DNA of 64,000 nt, taken from Cornus controversa (Eukaryota > Streptophyta > Magnoliopsida > Cornales > Cornaceae). The stretch lies in assembly GCA_026545225.1 (NCBI GenBank), contig CM048845.1, positions 83,851,033-83,915,032 on the forward strand, in the 5' to 3' direction. Within the stretch, counting starts at the first letter, position 1, and every line of letters begins with the position of its first letter. The notes beneath the pieces are model-generated. The model worked only from the letters and a program-made list of their open reading frames with translations, was not told where the DNA came from and did no database searches. The position numbers were made by a program, and so were the translations under genes. Positions 12,161-24,235 of the stretch are shown piece after piece.

Positions 12161-12395
12161 CCTTATATTTCAACAAACATTTTTCTAATCGAAAGAAATA
12201 TTGACAATTTTAGCCCGGCTTTATATTTCAACAAATATTTTTCTAATCAAAAGGGATATTGACAAACTCATGGTTAGCAGGGGTAGACCGTAAGAGGGAC
12301 CAAGGGGGGTCATGACCCCCCAAATGTTTTAAAATTTCCACTAAGCACCTGATGATATAAAATTATATAAATAGAGCTTTCTGGGTCCGCCCCTG
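12161..12395. repeat. 47-bp direct repeat beside a 118-bp hAT-like MITE
   Basis: A block starting ttatatttcaacaaa is repeated directly (about 12164 and 12222). Next to it, 12278-12395 starts caggggtagacc and ends gggtccgcccctg. These ends are imperfect inverted repeats of the caggggcgga type common in plant hAT MITEs. The interior has the palindrome gggggtcatgaccccc. No convincing 8-bp TSD. Confidence 0.45.
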
Positions 12396-12589
12396 ATCAT
12401 AGGCGCCTCTATTCCTACCATTGTCATCACTTTTAGCTAGATTTAGTCCTTTATTACCTTTCTTTTTCAGTTGAGTGCCTTCTTTCATCCTATTCTGTTT
12501 ACTCTCATTTTAATCAGCGCTCCCCTTCTATCTATTATCTTAACTAACCTTCACTAGTAAGAATAGGCATAGGTCCCAACAGAATTTCA

Positions 12590-12970
12590 TTCCTCGCCCT
12601 ACTTGTTTTTTTTTTTCCCAATAAATCCCAAGTAATCCTTGTTGACCCGCTGCAAATTGTTGAATTTTCAGACATTTCAATTTTATGATAGGAAGAATTT
12701 GCTCGAAATGTTGCTTTGTTTTTGGTGCAAGACTCTTCTGATTTGTGCTAGGGTTGATTCACGACTTATGTTTGGATGTGAGAATTTAACAGATTTGTTT
12801 GGATCACGTAGTGGATTAGGTCTTATTTCTTGTTTGTGACTCTTTGGACTGGGTTTCTTGTTTGGTCTTTTTTTAGGCTTGTGCCCAATTTTGATGTAGG
12901 GACATGTCCCATACATAATGTATAATTTTTTCTCCTTTATAAAAAATTTAATTTACTGAAGAAAAAAAAA
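12590..12970 (+). mobile_element. Possible LINE 3' tail
   Basis: The stretch ends tataaaaaatttaatttactgaa followed by an A run (12961-12970), typical of a plant LINE 3' UTR and poly(A). No domain is readable. It may be the displaced 3' end of the plus-strand LINE whose RNase H region stops near 10895. Confidence 0.35.
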
Positions 12971-13559
12971 TTGGTTCTGTGTCTAGTATGCCAGTACTGC
13001 ACTGGTTTTCCAAAGCCTAGTATATGTTCAATTTTAGAGGTTGTCGTTCATTTTGAACTACCACATATTACAAATATAAGTTTGATATTTTAATTACTAA
13101 TAAAATTAGTTTACATTTTTTTTTGATAATTAAATTTGTATTAAGATGTAACTATACAAGCCCACAAAGTGGGAAAGATCTGGCCCAAGACCAAACAATA
13201 ACAGTTAGTTGTAGCCCGTGAAGCAAACAAAACAACAAAGTAAACAAGAGCCCATAAGAGTAAACAAATGACTATTCACAAAGTCATAACAAGATCATTA
13301 GATCATGAACCCTAATTCGACAAGATTAAAGCAAGCCTTCTTGCCACTAACTCAATCAGGAGGACGTGGCAGTAGTTTGAGAACCACATCCGGCAGATTC
13401 CATTAAACAATAATGCGTTTTATAGCGCTTGAGTCAATAAAGGTACACGAGGAAAGCTTCTCTCTAATAGGGGTGATGGTGAAATTTTTTTGTGAGAGAA
13501 GTGCTTTAAAAGATTTTTCTATTCCTCTCATTCTAGATATTGTAAACAAATGATGCCAA

Positions 13560-13870
13560 ACTCAATTTACAAATAATAAATCTCAAAATTCACTTACCCA
13601 CCCAAATTTGAGAAGCTAGTGAGATAAGTTCTGGCCAAGAGAATGGTAAAATGTGAAATTCATACCTATTCTGTAGAAAGAACCATAAATGTGATACGAA
13701 GGAGTAGTTGAAAAATAGATGATTATGAGATTCTTTACGGTCCTAACAGAGAACGCAAACATTATCAGATTGACAATTTGAAGCTGCCTTGCGATCAAAA
13801 GGTATGTTTGGGGATAGAAGGTGAATACCAAATAAGGCGGCTCCAAGAGGTGGGGGTACGTGGATAAAGG
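13560..13870 (-). pseudogene. LINE zf-RVT region
   Basis: The minus strand gives GAALFGIHLLSPN, then DNVCVLC, and after a stop DRKESHNHLFFNYSFVSHLW, the Cys/His pattern of the plant LINE zinc-binding domain near the C terminus of ORF2. It is broken by at least one stop. Confidence 0.7.
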
Positions 13871-14299
13871 TGGTTGATGGTATGTGCAATGGTGAAGGAT
13901 CCAATAAGTGATGGGTCCTATTTGAAACGATCAGTTTGGTTAGGATGAATCAGTGATAGGCAGTTAAAACAAGTTAGGCTTGGGATAATGCTTGTTAAAG
14001 TTACAGGAAAAGACCAAACATTTGCATAAATGAATGTGTTACACTTTGTGTTTAGAGAAATGTTGGAATATCAAATCACCATTGCCTTAATTCTTTGGTG
14101 CAAAGGCCCCAAATGGCTCCAATTGTCAAACCAACAAAAGATATTTTCTCCATTACCTATTTCAGATTTGAAAAGAGGCTTGAGGAGAGGCCTAAGCTGC
14201 AGAATGTTGCGCCAATTCCACGAGCATCTACACGGGATATCCAACTGCCATATGCTTCTGCCCTTGAAAAGGTAAGTATGTGCCCATTTAACCCATTAT

Positions 14300-16639
14300 A
14301 GATTAGGGTTAGCAATAATCAAATTTCAAAGGTGTTTTAGGATGGAAATTCTGTTCCATTGGTCAAGATTAGGAAATCCCAAATCCCCAACTGATTTAGG
14401 GGAACAGATTGTAGACCAAGCCACTTTAGCCTTCCCCTTTTTAGGTTTGGACCTGTCCAAAGAAATTATTTAAAAATACTATTAACCTCAGTTAGAACAA
14501 CCTTAGGTAAGCTGAACATTGAAACCTAGTACATCTATACACTAACAAGAACATATTTAATAAGTTGTAACTTTTTAGCATGAGAAAATACTTTACTAGT
14601 ACAATGTTCAACATATGATCCTGTCAATTAGGATTTTGCATTCATTGGCTTTCAATTTAGTAAAAACAAGAGGCACACCAACATGCTTAATTGGGATAGA
14701 ACCCTTCTCAAATCCAAGCAAGTTGAGAATAGAAGTTTCAGGATCTGGACTTAAGCTTAAGAAAAAGACATGGCTCTTAGAGTGATTCAATGAGAGGCCA
14801 GAGATAGAGGAGAATAAATCAAGGCCATATTTTAGAATTTAGATAGAATCAAGATTACCATAGGACAGTAAAAGCAGATCATCAGCAAAAATGATATGAG
14901 AAATAGATAATTTATTGTATCTCCAGTGGAATTTAAATGGAGGTGAAGAGGTAAGAGAGTTGAGGATGGAAGATATAACTTGCATAACAATAGTGAAAAG
15001 AAAGGGAGACAATGGGTCTCCTTGTCTAAGACCTCTCTTACCTCTAAAATGACCATGAAATTCACCATTGATAGAGATGATGAATGAGGGAGATGTGATA
15101 CACTCAGCAATCCAATTGATGGAATTTGGAGGGAAGCCAAAAATAGAGAGTGAGTCAAGAAAGAAAGGCCATGAAACTGAATCAAATGCCTTCCTGAGGT
15201 CAATTTTCAAAGAACACCTAGGTGAGTTGGATTAGAGATGACAGCCACTAAGAAGCTCTTAAGAAAGCAGAATGTTATCTTCAATCTTTCTCCCACCTAC
15301 AAAGGTTGTTTGGCATGATCAATTATATGTGGCAAAACAAGATTTAGTTTATTGGCAAGGAGCTTGGAAATATATTTATAGATGGTGAAACAACATGAAA
15401 TTGGTCTAAAATCATGAACTGAGGAAGGGTTTTGAACTTTAGGAACTAAGAAAATATATGTGGAGTTGACTTCCTTAAGTAGTTTCTCTTTAGAGAATAA
15501 TTCATGAATAGCCTTTGTGATATCATGGCCAATGATAGGCCATGCCTTTTTGAAAAAGAAGGCATTGAACCTATCAGGTCCTGGAGCTTTGTCACTTTTG
15601 AGGGATAAAAAACATTCCTCAATTTTCTGAAGTGATGGAATGGAAGAGAGAGAGGTAAGAAACTAAGATAGCACAAATGATTGAATGAATGACAAAAGAG
15701 ATTCACCTAGATAAGAGTGATAATTCTATCCCAAAAAAGATTCAAAGTATGTAAGTATCTCAGATTTGATTGCAGCCTCAGTGACAAGGAAAGAACTAGA
15801 AAAGTCAGTGAGAGAAGTGATCTTCTTTTTGTTCTTTTTGAAATGACTAATTTGAAGAAGAATGATGTGTTGGCATCCCCATTCTTCAACTAGAGAACTC
15901 TAGCCTTTTGCTTGAAGTTCTGCTCTTCAGAATTATTGAGTTTACAATAAGTTTAAATAAGCTTCTTCTCAAGAGCTCTGAGAGAGGGGTCATGAGGATT
16001 ACTGTCCAATGCTACTTCGCAAGCATGAAGTTTTTCTCTGGCTACAAAAACTTCAGCAGCAATTACAGAGGACACTTTGGAGCAAACACCTCTCAATAGA
16101 TACTTGAGGGCTTTCAATTTGCTGATTACTTGAAACATGGTAACTCCAATAACTCTAATATCCCAAGAGTTCTTGACAATAAGAATGAATTGTTTATGGT
16201 TGCTCCAATGGTTGAAAATTCTAAAAAGGTATTTTCCTTTAAGGGAAAGATTGCCTAATTTGATTACCATTGAAATGTGGTTAGAGACCCCTTGAGGATG
16301 AAAAATGCAGTGAGAGAGTGAAAAAAGTTGGTTTCATTTATCATTGATGATGACTCTATCTAATTTTCTAGAAATATTGGCAAAACCAGAGCTTTTGTTA
16401 CTCTATGAGTAGAAAACACCTGAGAGCCTTAAGTCCTCTAAACCTGAGTCTTCCAATCAATTTTTGAAGTCAAGCATTGACTGAATAATTCTAAAGGAGC
16501 CACCTGATTTTTCATGAGCTGATTTATAGGCATTGAAGTCCCCTACCAACACCCAAAGTGAACTTGAAAAAATCTCTGAATGTTGCTTGATATCAAGCCA
16601 TAAAGCCTTCCTATCAAAGATGGTGTTTGCCTCATACAC
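14300..16639 (-). pseudogene. LINE ORF2 endonuclease and reverse transcriptase remains
   Basis: The role in a live element is target-primed reverse transcription. On the minus strand, 16639-16457 carries an APE-type endonuclease piece ending in the GDFNA signature. 15210-14839 carries reverse transcriptase blocks: MKIDLRKAFDSVSW, then GLRQGDPLSPFLF, then IIFADDLLLLS with the FADD catalytic motif. 14790-14608 continues with NHSKS and IPIKHVGVPL. Frames shift between these blocks. Further down, about 14590-14300, is AWSTICSPKSVG.LGFPNLDQW, the post-RT linker. The catalytic residues are intact within fragments, but the protein is not. Confidence 0.85.
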
Positions 16640-17591
16640 AAAAGAAATGATGAATTGGGTTTGACATTTCAGAATGGTGGCCGAACAGTGAATGGTTTAC
16701 TTGCTAGCATGAATCACAAAGATAACAATAAAATTGGGGTTCCAAAGGATCCAGATCTTCCCAAGATAAGAGAACTGATAATTATAGATAAGGTTCCAAG
16801 AACTTACAATTGACTTGTGGATTGAGTCAGCATTGCCTAGACTTATTATTGTTTCAACAATGGAAATCAAATCAAGTTTTTTAACTTTGATGAGATTCTT
16901 TATTTCACATTATTTAGAGGGATGATTTAACCCTATAATATTTCAAGAAACTAGAGTTAAAATTTAAGAGGGAGAAAAATGCTACCTCTTGTGGGTCTCA
17001 ATCCCACAAATTCTTTGTACATCTTTTGATGCAGGTTTTCTTCTCTATCATTGGTGGAAGACTTTGAGTGCCATACTCATATTCAGACTCAGAGAGGTCG
17101 GAGTTAACCATTCCAATATCACTAAATGGTTCAAAGATGCTTTTATTGGCAATATGGGTGGAAACGAATGGGCTCATTGCTTGATCAGGACTATCAATCA
17201 CATGTGAAGGGCCAGCTTCAGGTAAAGGGTCATGGGGATGTAAATTGGAAAGGTAAGGTGAGAAATCAACCACAAGTTTCTCAGAATCATTGATGGAATG
17301 TGTAACTGTAGTTTTAGAATTAGGGTTGTTGTTATGGATAACATGCTAAGTAGAAGAAGGGTTGCAAGTGGCAGAGAAAGAAGCTTGGTTGTTTGGAGAA
17401 TGAGGTGAGTGTTTGCTGGCTTTTTGCTTAAAGAATGGAACTACTCTCCACTCAAAAATGCAATTTTGTGCTGATGAGGTTGGTCAGGGAATGGTTTGGT
17501 AGGTTGATGGATGGTGTTGGGTGAGGGATAGGGTGTGTGACAGTGACTAGAGCTAGGATTGGTGACAGATAAAGGGTAGCTACTGGGAAGG

Positions 17592-17596
17592 TTGAG
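17592..17596. repeat. Target-site duplication ttgag (left)
   Basis: Identical to 26968-26972 on the far side of the gypsy element. It fixes the element limits at 17597 and 26967. Confidence 0.9.
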
Positions 17597-18888
17597 TGTA
17601 GAGACCGTGCCCAATTTTGGCCCATTTTTTTCAATTTTTGTTATTTATTGCTTTAAACGCATTTTTAATGGTATTTAACATGTTTTGAATGCGGGAGACA
17701 TGTTTAGAAGGTTGGAATATGGTTTTGAAAAATTTTGAAAACTTTTGAAAAGTTTGACTTTTTGGTCAAACTGGGGTCCGGGATGCGACTTAAGTGGGCC
17801 CAAAATTTTGAAAAATTCTCAAAAATATTATTTTTGGGAATGGATTAAATGAAATTTTTAGAGTGTTGAGGGAGTGATTTCGAGTCCAACGGAGTTTTCG
17901 AGAATTAATTTAGAGGTTGGGAAGGTACATTAAGTGACTCGGGGGTAAAATGGTCATTTCACGTGCCCTAGGGTTGAGATAAATATCAAAAAGGGTCTGA
18001 GATATTTCATTTTACAAATCTCTTTCTCTCTCTACCTCTCCCACTTCATCTCTCTCCATTCTCTCTAGATTCTAGGTCACTTAAGGTGTGATTTGGAAGA
18101 TCCCGAAGAAGGAAAGTGCGTAGAGGGCGTTGAGGGCTTCGATTTGAATCGATCAAAGTTCATATTTTGGAAATTTGGAATGGCTAGGATTTCTCAAAGT
18201 GAGATTCAAAGCCTAAGATTTGAAGTATGGGTGCTAGACTCATCTTTACTTTGATTCTATAAGTCACATATTTGTGACATGAAAGATAAGTTGAGATTTC
18301 TTGAGTTTAGGATTTTATGTATATGTATGTATATATATATAAATGTGATTTATGCATATGTATATGTCTAACAGGCTAGTTAGGGCTCATATGTGTTGTA
18401 TATGTGATATTGAGGTTATATATGCTAATTGTTGAAATTGTGTTCATTTGGTGAAAATATATAAATCTGAGTTTTTATATAGAATGATGCATAAAGATAT
18501 GTTTTTTTTAAAAATTGCATAAGCATGATAATTTTCATGAAATGAGTGATTGACGTTGTGACAAACTTGATTTGAGGAAGAAAATGCATTGATATGATAA
18601 AATGCATTTCATTGTGTGGGATGTGCGCATTATTGTGATTATGTGCACTATGTGATGATTTTGGGGCAGGAGTGTGAATTAAGATGAGGGGATGGCCCCT
18701 AGGGTGAAAGATCCAAAACTTGGCCAAGAGGAGGCGTTCCCTTCGGGATAGTAACCCGATAAAGCGTAAACAGAGTTTGGGTGCCGAAGAGACCCTTACT
18801 ATTGGAGTGATTTGATAGCCCCTCTTGAATTGATTTTCGAATTTATGTGGCGTGAGTAATATATATATAAATTGTGATTTGCTCAATT

Positions 18889-18929
<41 letters not shown>

Positions 18930-20490
18930 TCGTGTGTGAGTGTGACTCAAAAAGTATATCAATTAAAAATTTTCACACTTCGTAATAGAACGAATTCCTT
19001 GCAGAATAGGGCTATCGAAAGGGGTATCGTACCTCAGGGATTATGGTCTGATGAGTTGGAATACTGAATTAATTCTAATTAAATTTAAGAAAAGAATTAT
19101 GATTTTTAAACTAAACTAATTAAAAAGATAAATTAAAATAAAACAAAGTAAACAGATAGTGAAGATAATATGAGAGAAATCTAGGGTGTTTGACTTCACC
19201 ACCAACTCCACAATCAATGGTCAATTGAATCAACTATAGGGGAATTACATCATGCATAAGTGGTGTCGGTGGCTACAAGCTCACCTTCATCCGTCAAGAA
19301 GATAACATATGATTAAGGCTAAGCCATGGACTATCTTCGATTGGCATGGGCCATCTGCCTAACTACTCTAATCTAGGGTGCAGTATGGTTCATCTTCTCT
19401 AGGCATAATCCATCAAAGCTCTTAACAATATATTCAGTGATTACCATTGTGTAATAATCGCTCTCATGATCACAGAAAATAAGAGAGATTGAGTTCAATA
19501 ACAACAACTAAATATCTAAGACAAGATAAGAAATCATTGAGATTGAATTTACAAGACTTTTATTGCTCAATTCTATAATAAGAATCCTCTGAATTACATA
19601 ATTTATGCATGTATATAAAGGTCCCCAACAATTAAAACAATCAAACCATTGATGCTTTGTTAGGGTTACATCAAAACCCTAGTGGATGAACTAGCTGCTC
19701 ATGGTAAAAGAAGAAGCTTCAACTGTTGAGGAAGAAGGCATCATCTTCATGAATTACGCGTATGACTTCGTTCTCCAATGACTCTGCAAATATGTTTCTG
19801 TTCTCTTCTCAGCCCTCTCAGACTCTCCAATCTCTCTCTGTAATCTCTCCTATCCTCCCTCAATTCGGCCTCTAAGTCTTCACTTTATTCCCCAAGAGAA
19901 TACACCAAAGTCCTAATCCAATTAGGAATAAATTAGGGTTTCCCGCAGCACTAATCAGGTGGGTTTTTCCTGCTGACTTCGGCCCAACTTTTGACCCACT
20001 AGAAGTCCGATTTACAGAATTTTCGTGAAATACAAAAGTGTGCAGAATCAAATTTCGTTTAACCTTCAGTAGAAATTATGTCAATTTGAGGCTCAAAAAT
20101 AAGACTTCTGGTCCGTTTTCCAAAACGAGATTAAGACTGTATTATGTGCAGATTTGGGCTTCAGGCTCGAAACCTTCTTAAGCAGCTGTAATTCTCTTGG
20201 ACCTCTTCCTTGGGCTAAATTGAGTTAAAATAAATGGTTGAATGATTCTCCTTGATGTAGGCTTCATCTAACCATCTTGGATGTCTTCTTTAAAAGCCCA
20301 AAAGTTTGGTTTTAACTGAAATAATCATTAAGGTCCTGAAAATACAGAAAACACTAAAACAAAGTAAAATCACAAAATAATCTATCACTAAGAGAATAAA
20401 ATACATAAGTTAAGAGGCTAGAATGCGTAACATTCAACGCCTATCAATATATATATATATGTATGTATGTCAATGCATTGAGATGTGACA
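17597..20490 (+). repeat. 5' LTR of the Tekay-like element, deleted and interrupted
   Basis: It aligns with the 3' LTR from tgtagagacc through the (TA)n near 18890, is interrupted by the solo-LTR-like copy 2 (18926-20446), and resumes to agatgtga. It then jumps directly to the terminal ca. Relative to the 3' LTR, the segment 25555-26965 is missing. The deletion joins two gtga tetranucleotides. Confidence 0.85.
18926..20446 (-). mobile_element. Solo-LTR-like element, copy 2 (1521 bp), nested
   Basis: Same tgattcgtgtgtg start and gcctatca end as the copy at 8253-9683. Flanked by atata on both sides (18921-18925, 20447-20451), inside a (TA)n tract of the gypsy 5' LTR. The 3' LTR lacks it at the matching site (about 25513-25530), so it arrived after the gypsy insertion. 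It has about 83 bases that copy 1 lacks. No coding capacity. Confidence 0.8.
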
Positions 20491-20493
20491 ACT

Positions 20494-20505
20494 TAGTATC
20501 AGAGC
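20494..20505 (+). other. Primer-binding site (initiator Met tRNA type)
   Basis: tagtatcagagc lies three bases after the 5' LTR end. It differs by one base from tggtatcagagc, the sequence complementary to the 3' end of plant initiator methionine tRNA. Confidence 0.85.
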
Positions 20506-20791
20506 TTAACCGGGTTTGAATACCTTGGGACACTGGGAAGGGTTAAGCCACGTGTTGGACTGAAAGGACTTGATGATTTTTAGAATTGTGAATTGAGGTT
20601 ATGATCCTAGATTTGACTTTATGAGTGTAAGTTAGAGATTAAGTGCATATTACTTGAAAAATTATATGTGCTTATTGTTTAATATGACATACTACCTTGA
20701 AGTATATAAGCATGTTGAGTGAGCATGAGGTAAATTGGACATAACATTCATGCTATGAATTCTAAGTATCTTCTTGTCATCTATATAGAAA

Positions 20792-21032
20792 GATGTCGCC
20801 AAGAATAGCTCGTTAAAGGACACCGGAAGTGGTTCAAGGTATATTTCTTGTGTCTAGCTCATGGGTTAGGGTTTTAGTGGATTCAAGTGCATCACATTCT
20901 TTCATATCATATGCATTTGCTTGTACTTTGGGGTTGGAGGTGTCATCTTTGGACTCAATTTTATCCATTGATATGCCAGTTGGTGGTAGGGTGATTTTAA
21001 GTGATGTGTGTCGATCTTGCGAGATTGATTAG
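20792..21032 (+). pseudogene. gag stub fused to aspartic protease
   Basis: The frame begins ATG TCG CCA AGA at 20792, resembling a gag start. After one stop it runs straight into protease sequence (VQGIFLVSS..VLVDSSASHSFIS), so nearly all of gag, including the zinc knuckle, is gone. The active-site triad expected as D-S/T-G reads D-S-S. This needs only a G-to-A change at the Gly codon and would abolish activity. The frame shifts near 21030. Confidence 0.75.
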
Positions 21033-24000
21033 TGTTTAATTTTATCCTTCTTGAAATGTTTAGTTTTGATGTGATCTTAGGTATGGATTGGCTATCGACC
21101 TATAGAGCCAACATTGATTATTATCGGGGTAGAGTGACCTTGTATACACTGGACGGTGTTAGCATTTGTTTTGTGGGAGAGCGGGATGACTTCTACTTGT
21201 CGTCTTCGTATGGTCCTAGTGATCGGAAAGGGCTTGGGTATTTCTTAGCAAGCCTACTTGTTGACGGTGATGATGAGACACTTGGAAAGCTTCCTCATGT
21301 GATATGTGAGTTTGTGGACGTATTTCTGGGGGACTTGACACAGTTGCCTTTGAAACGGGAAGTGGAGTTTGTGATAGATCTTGCTCTGGGTACTGCGCCC
21401 ATTTCGATGGCACCGTACCGAATGGCACTGGCTAAGTTAAAAGAGCTAAAGGACCAATTACAAGAGCTACTAGACAAGAGATTTGTACGTCCTAGTACTT
21501 CGCCTTAGGGAGCTCTGGTTCTTTTTGCTAAGAAGAAGGACGGGTCTTTGCGACTTTGCATTGACTATCGAAAGTTGAATCGAGCAATAATCAAGAATAA
21601 GTATCCCTTGCCAAGGATAGATGACTTGTTCGATCAACTTAAGGGTTCAAAGTGTTTCTCAAAGATAGACTTGAGATCAAACTACTATCAATTGGGGATT
21701 AGAGAAGCGGACATTCCAAAAACTGCTTTTCGCACACGATATGGGCATTATGAGTTTTTGGTGATGCCATTTGGTTTGATGAATGCACCGGCATCATTCA
21801 TGGATCTAATGCATAGAGTGTTCAATGCTTACTTGGACAAGTTTGTGGTTGTGTTCGTTGATGACATCCTAGTGTACTCGTCATCGGAAGTGGAGCACGA
21901 GAGTCACTTGGGGATTGTATTGCAGCTTTTAAGAGAACATCAATTATATGCCAAATATGAGAAGTGTGAATTTTGGCTAGCAGAGGTGAAATTCCTCGGG
22001 CATGTTGTGTCCGAAGGAGGAGTTTCCGTAGATCCATCCAAGATAGAGGCAGTGATGAGTTGGGAAAGACCTAAGAGCGTATTTGAGATACGTAGTTTCT
22101 TGGGATTGGCTGGATACTATAGGAGGTTTGTGAAATACTTTTCGAGGTTAGCAACACCAATGACTAAGCTTACCCGAAAAGGAGTGAAGTTTGTGTGGAA
22201 TGATGTTTGCGAGCATGTATTCTTGGAATTGAAGAGTCGGTTGACTTCGGCTCCAATTTTGATCATTCCGGAACATGGGTTGGGGTATATGATTTATTGT
22301 GATGCTTCACGACTCAGTTTGGGATGTGTGCTAATGCAAATCGAACGAGTAGTGACGTATGGTTTAAGGCAATTGAAGACTCATGAACAGAATTACCCGA
22401 CACACGACTTGGAATTAGCATTTGTGATATTTGCACTTAAAGTGTGGAGACATTACTTGTACGGTGAGAAGTTTGAAGTATTCTCGGATCATAAAAGTCT
22501 CAAATACCTTTTTGCACAAAAGAATTTGAATATGAGACAACGGAGGTGGATGGAGTACATGGAAGATTATAACTTTGACTTACAATATCATCCGGGAAAG
22601 GCCAATGTGGTAGCGGATGCTTTAAGTAGAAAGTCACATGGTATTTTAGTAAGCTTAGCTATACGGGAGTGGAAGATGATAGAAGACATCTCAGAAATGG
22701 GATTGCATTTCAGTAAGGATAATGGGCCAGTGGTGTTATTTACTCTTATCACTCAACCAACTCTTGTGAGTAAAGTGATTGAAGAGCAGAGGAAGGATAG
22801 TGAGGTTGAGGCTATTCGCACACGAATTTCGGGTGGTGAAGTGGTGGAAGGATGGACAGTTCATTCAGATGAGAGCATGAAATTCCAAGGGAAGATATTC
22901 GTTTCCTTAGCTTATCGGGATGAGATTCTGAGAGAGTTTCATAACTCGAGGCTAGCAGTACATCCAGGTGGTACCAAGATGTACCATAACCTACGCCGAT
23001 AGTATTGGTGGAAGGGTATGAAGAAGGATGTAGCTCAGTTTGTGGTAAGGTGCCTCATTTGTCAACAAGTGAAGGCCGAGCATCAGAGATCGGCAGGGTT
23101 GTTACAGCCATTGCCTGTGGCTATGTGGAAATAGGAGTATGTCACTATGGACTTTATGACGGGACTTCCAAGGTCGAGGAAGGGTCACGATGCAGTTTGC
23201 GTTGTCATTGACAGATTGACCAAAGTGGCTCACTTTATTCCTATTAAAGTGATCGATCATATGGATACTCTCAATAGATTGTATATTGAGCAGATCCTTA
23301 GACTTCATGGCGTGCCAGTTTTTATTATTTCAGATAGAAAGCCGCGATTTACATCTCGGTTTTGACAGAGTTTCCAGTCAGCACTTGATACGGACCTTCA
23401 TTTTAGTACGACTTTTCATCCTCAAACGGACGGTCAGTTTGAGCGTACTATACAGATTTTGGAGGATATGTTGCAGGCGTGTGTACTTGATCTCCGGGGT
23501 AATTGGGAGGATCATCTTCCTTTAGTGGAGTTTGCATACAATAATAGCTATCAAGCTAGCATTAAGATGGCTCCATTCGAGACTTTGTATGGTAGACCGT
23601 GTAGGTCACCTATCTGTTGGACAGAGGTAGGGGAGACAGTTTCTTTGGGACCAGACTTGGTACGAGAGACTACGGAGAAGATCAAGGTAATTCGCAAAGA
23701 TTGCTTACAGCTCAGAGTCGTTAGAGAAGGTATGCCGATAGAAGGCGGCGACCTTTGGCATTTGAGGTGGGGGATCATGTCTTTTTGAAGGTCTCACCAC
23801 GGAGAGGTTTGATGAGGTTCGTTCATAGTGGCAAGCTAGCACCACGATTTATTGGACCATTTGAGATTTTGGATCGGATTGGAGAGGTTGCTTACCGCTT
23901 GGCATTGCTACCACAATTGTCAAGTGTGCACAACATTTTTCATGTGTCTATGCTGAGGAAGTACGAACCAGACCTTTCACATGTGCTTGATTGGGCAGAC

Positions 24001-24189
24001 CTTGAGGTGGAGGAGGACGTGTTATACGAAGAGAGGCCGATACGGATTCTAGACACTAGAGAGCAAGTGATTCGGGGCAAGACTATTCCATTGGTTAAGG
24101 TGCTTTGGAGGCATCATGGGGTGGAAGAAGCTACATGGGAGCGAGAACAAGAAGTCCGCTCAAAGTATCCCGAGTTCTTCATCACTTGA
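21032..24189 (+). pseudogene. Gypsy pol: protease end, RT, RNase H, integrase, chromodomain-like tail
   Basis: Protease ends with FDVILGMDWLS (about 21065). Reverse transcriptase shows [23 protein letters not shown] and FVDDILVYS (about 21857). RNase H shows YCDAS and ends at [11 protein letters not shown]. Integrase keeps the H-H-C-C finger (about 22940-23075) and the catalytic segments [16 protein letters not shown] and GQFERTIQ. After a frameshift near 23700-23735, 23755-24189 gives the GPFEIL..VHNIFHVSMLRKY region and the chromodomain-like VKVLWRHHGVEEATWERE. In-frame stops lie at 21506, 23000, 23132 and 23363. Where family consensus allows a guess, each arises by one C-to-T or G-to-A change (Trp or Gln codons). 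Confidence 0.9.
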
Positions 24190-24220
24190 GGTACATTCTA
24201 ATTTCGAGGACGAAATTCCT

Positions 24221-24235
24221 ATAAGGTTGGGAGGT
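24221..24235 (+). other. Polypurine tract
   Basis: ataaggttgggaggt lies immediately before the 3' LTR start, in the expected place for the plus-strand primer. Confidence 0.7.

Larger units (their letters stand above)
13114..17591 (-). mobile_element. L1-type LINE, decayed, minus strand
   Basis: The 3' end is marked by a T run on the plus strand (from about 13114) followed by gataattaaatttg, the usual (tcaaaa)-poly(A) tail of plant LINEs. Reading the minus strand from 17591 downward gives an ORF2-like region with endonuclease motif VLVGDFNA (about 16530), reverse transcriptase at 14839-15210, the linker and a zinc-finger region. Many frameshifts and stops make it dead. Its 5' end was cut by the gypsy element inserted at 17597; a few bases of LINE probably remain at 26968-26978. 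Sequence to the left (13005-13113) resumes after 26979, supporting insertion into an older repeat. Confidence 0.8.

Noticed and set aside
12639-12916. Overlapping frames of 66 and 77 codons
   Set aside because: They lie in what looks like a LINE 3' tail and match no protein family.
14166-14271. A 106-base block with perfect splice signals on the plus strand (ttcag| and |gtaagt) and an open, protein-like frame (EERPKLQNVAPIPRASTRD)
   Set aside because: The minus strand of the same block reads as LINE ORF2 sequence (GRSIWQLDIP, NWRNILQLRPLLKPLF, EIGNGENIFCWFDNWSH), continuous with LINE on both sides. The exon look is a chance antisense shadow.
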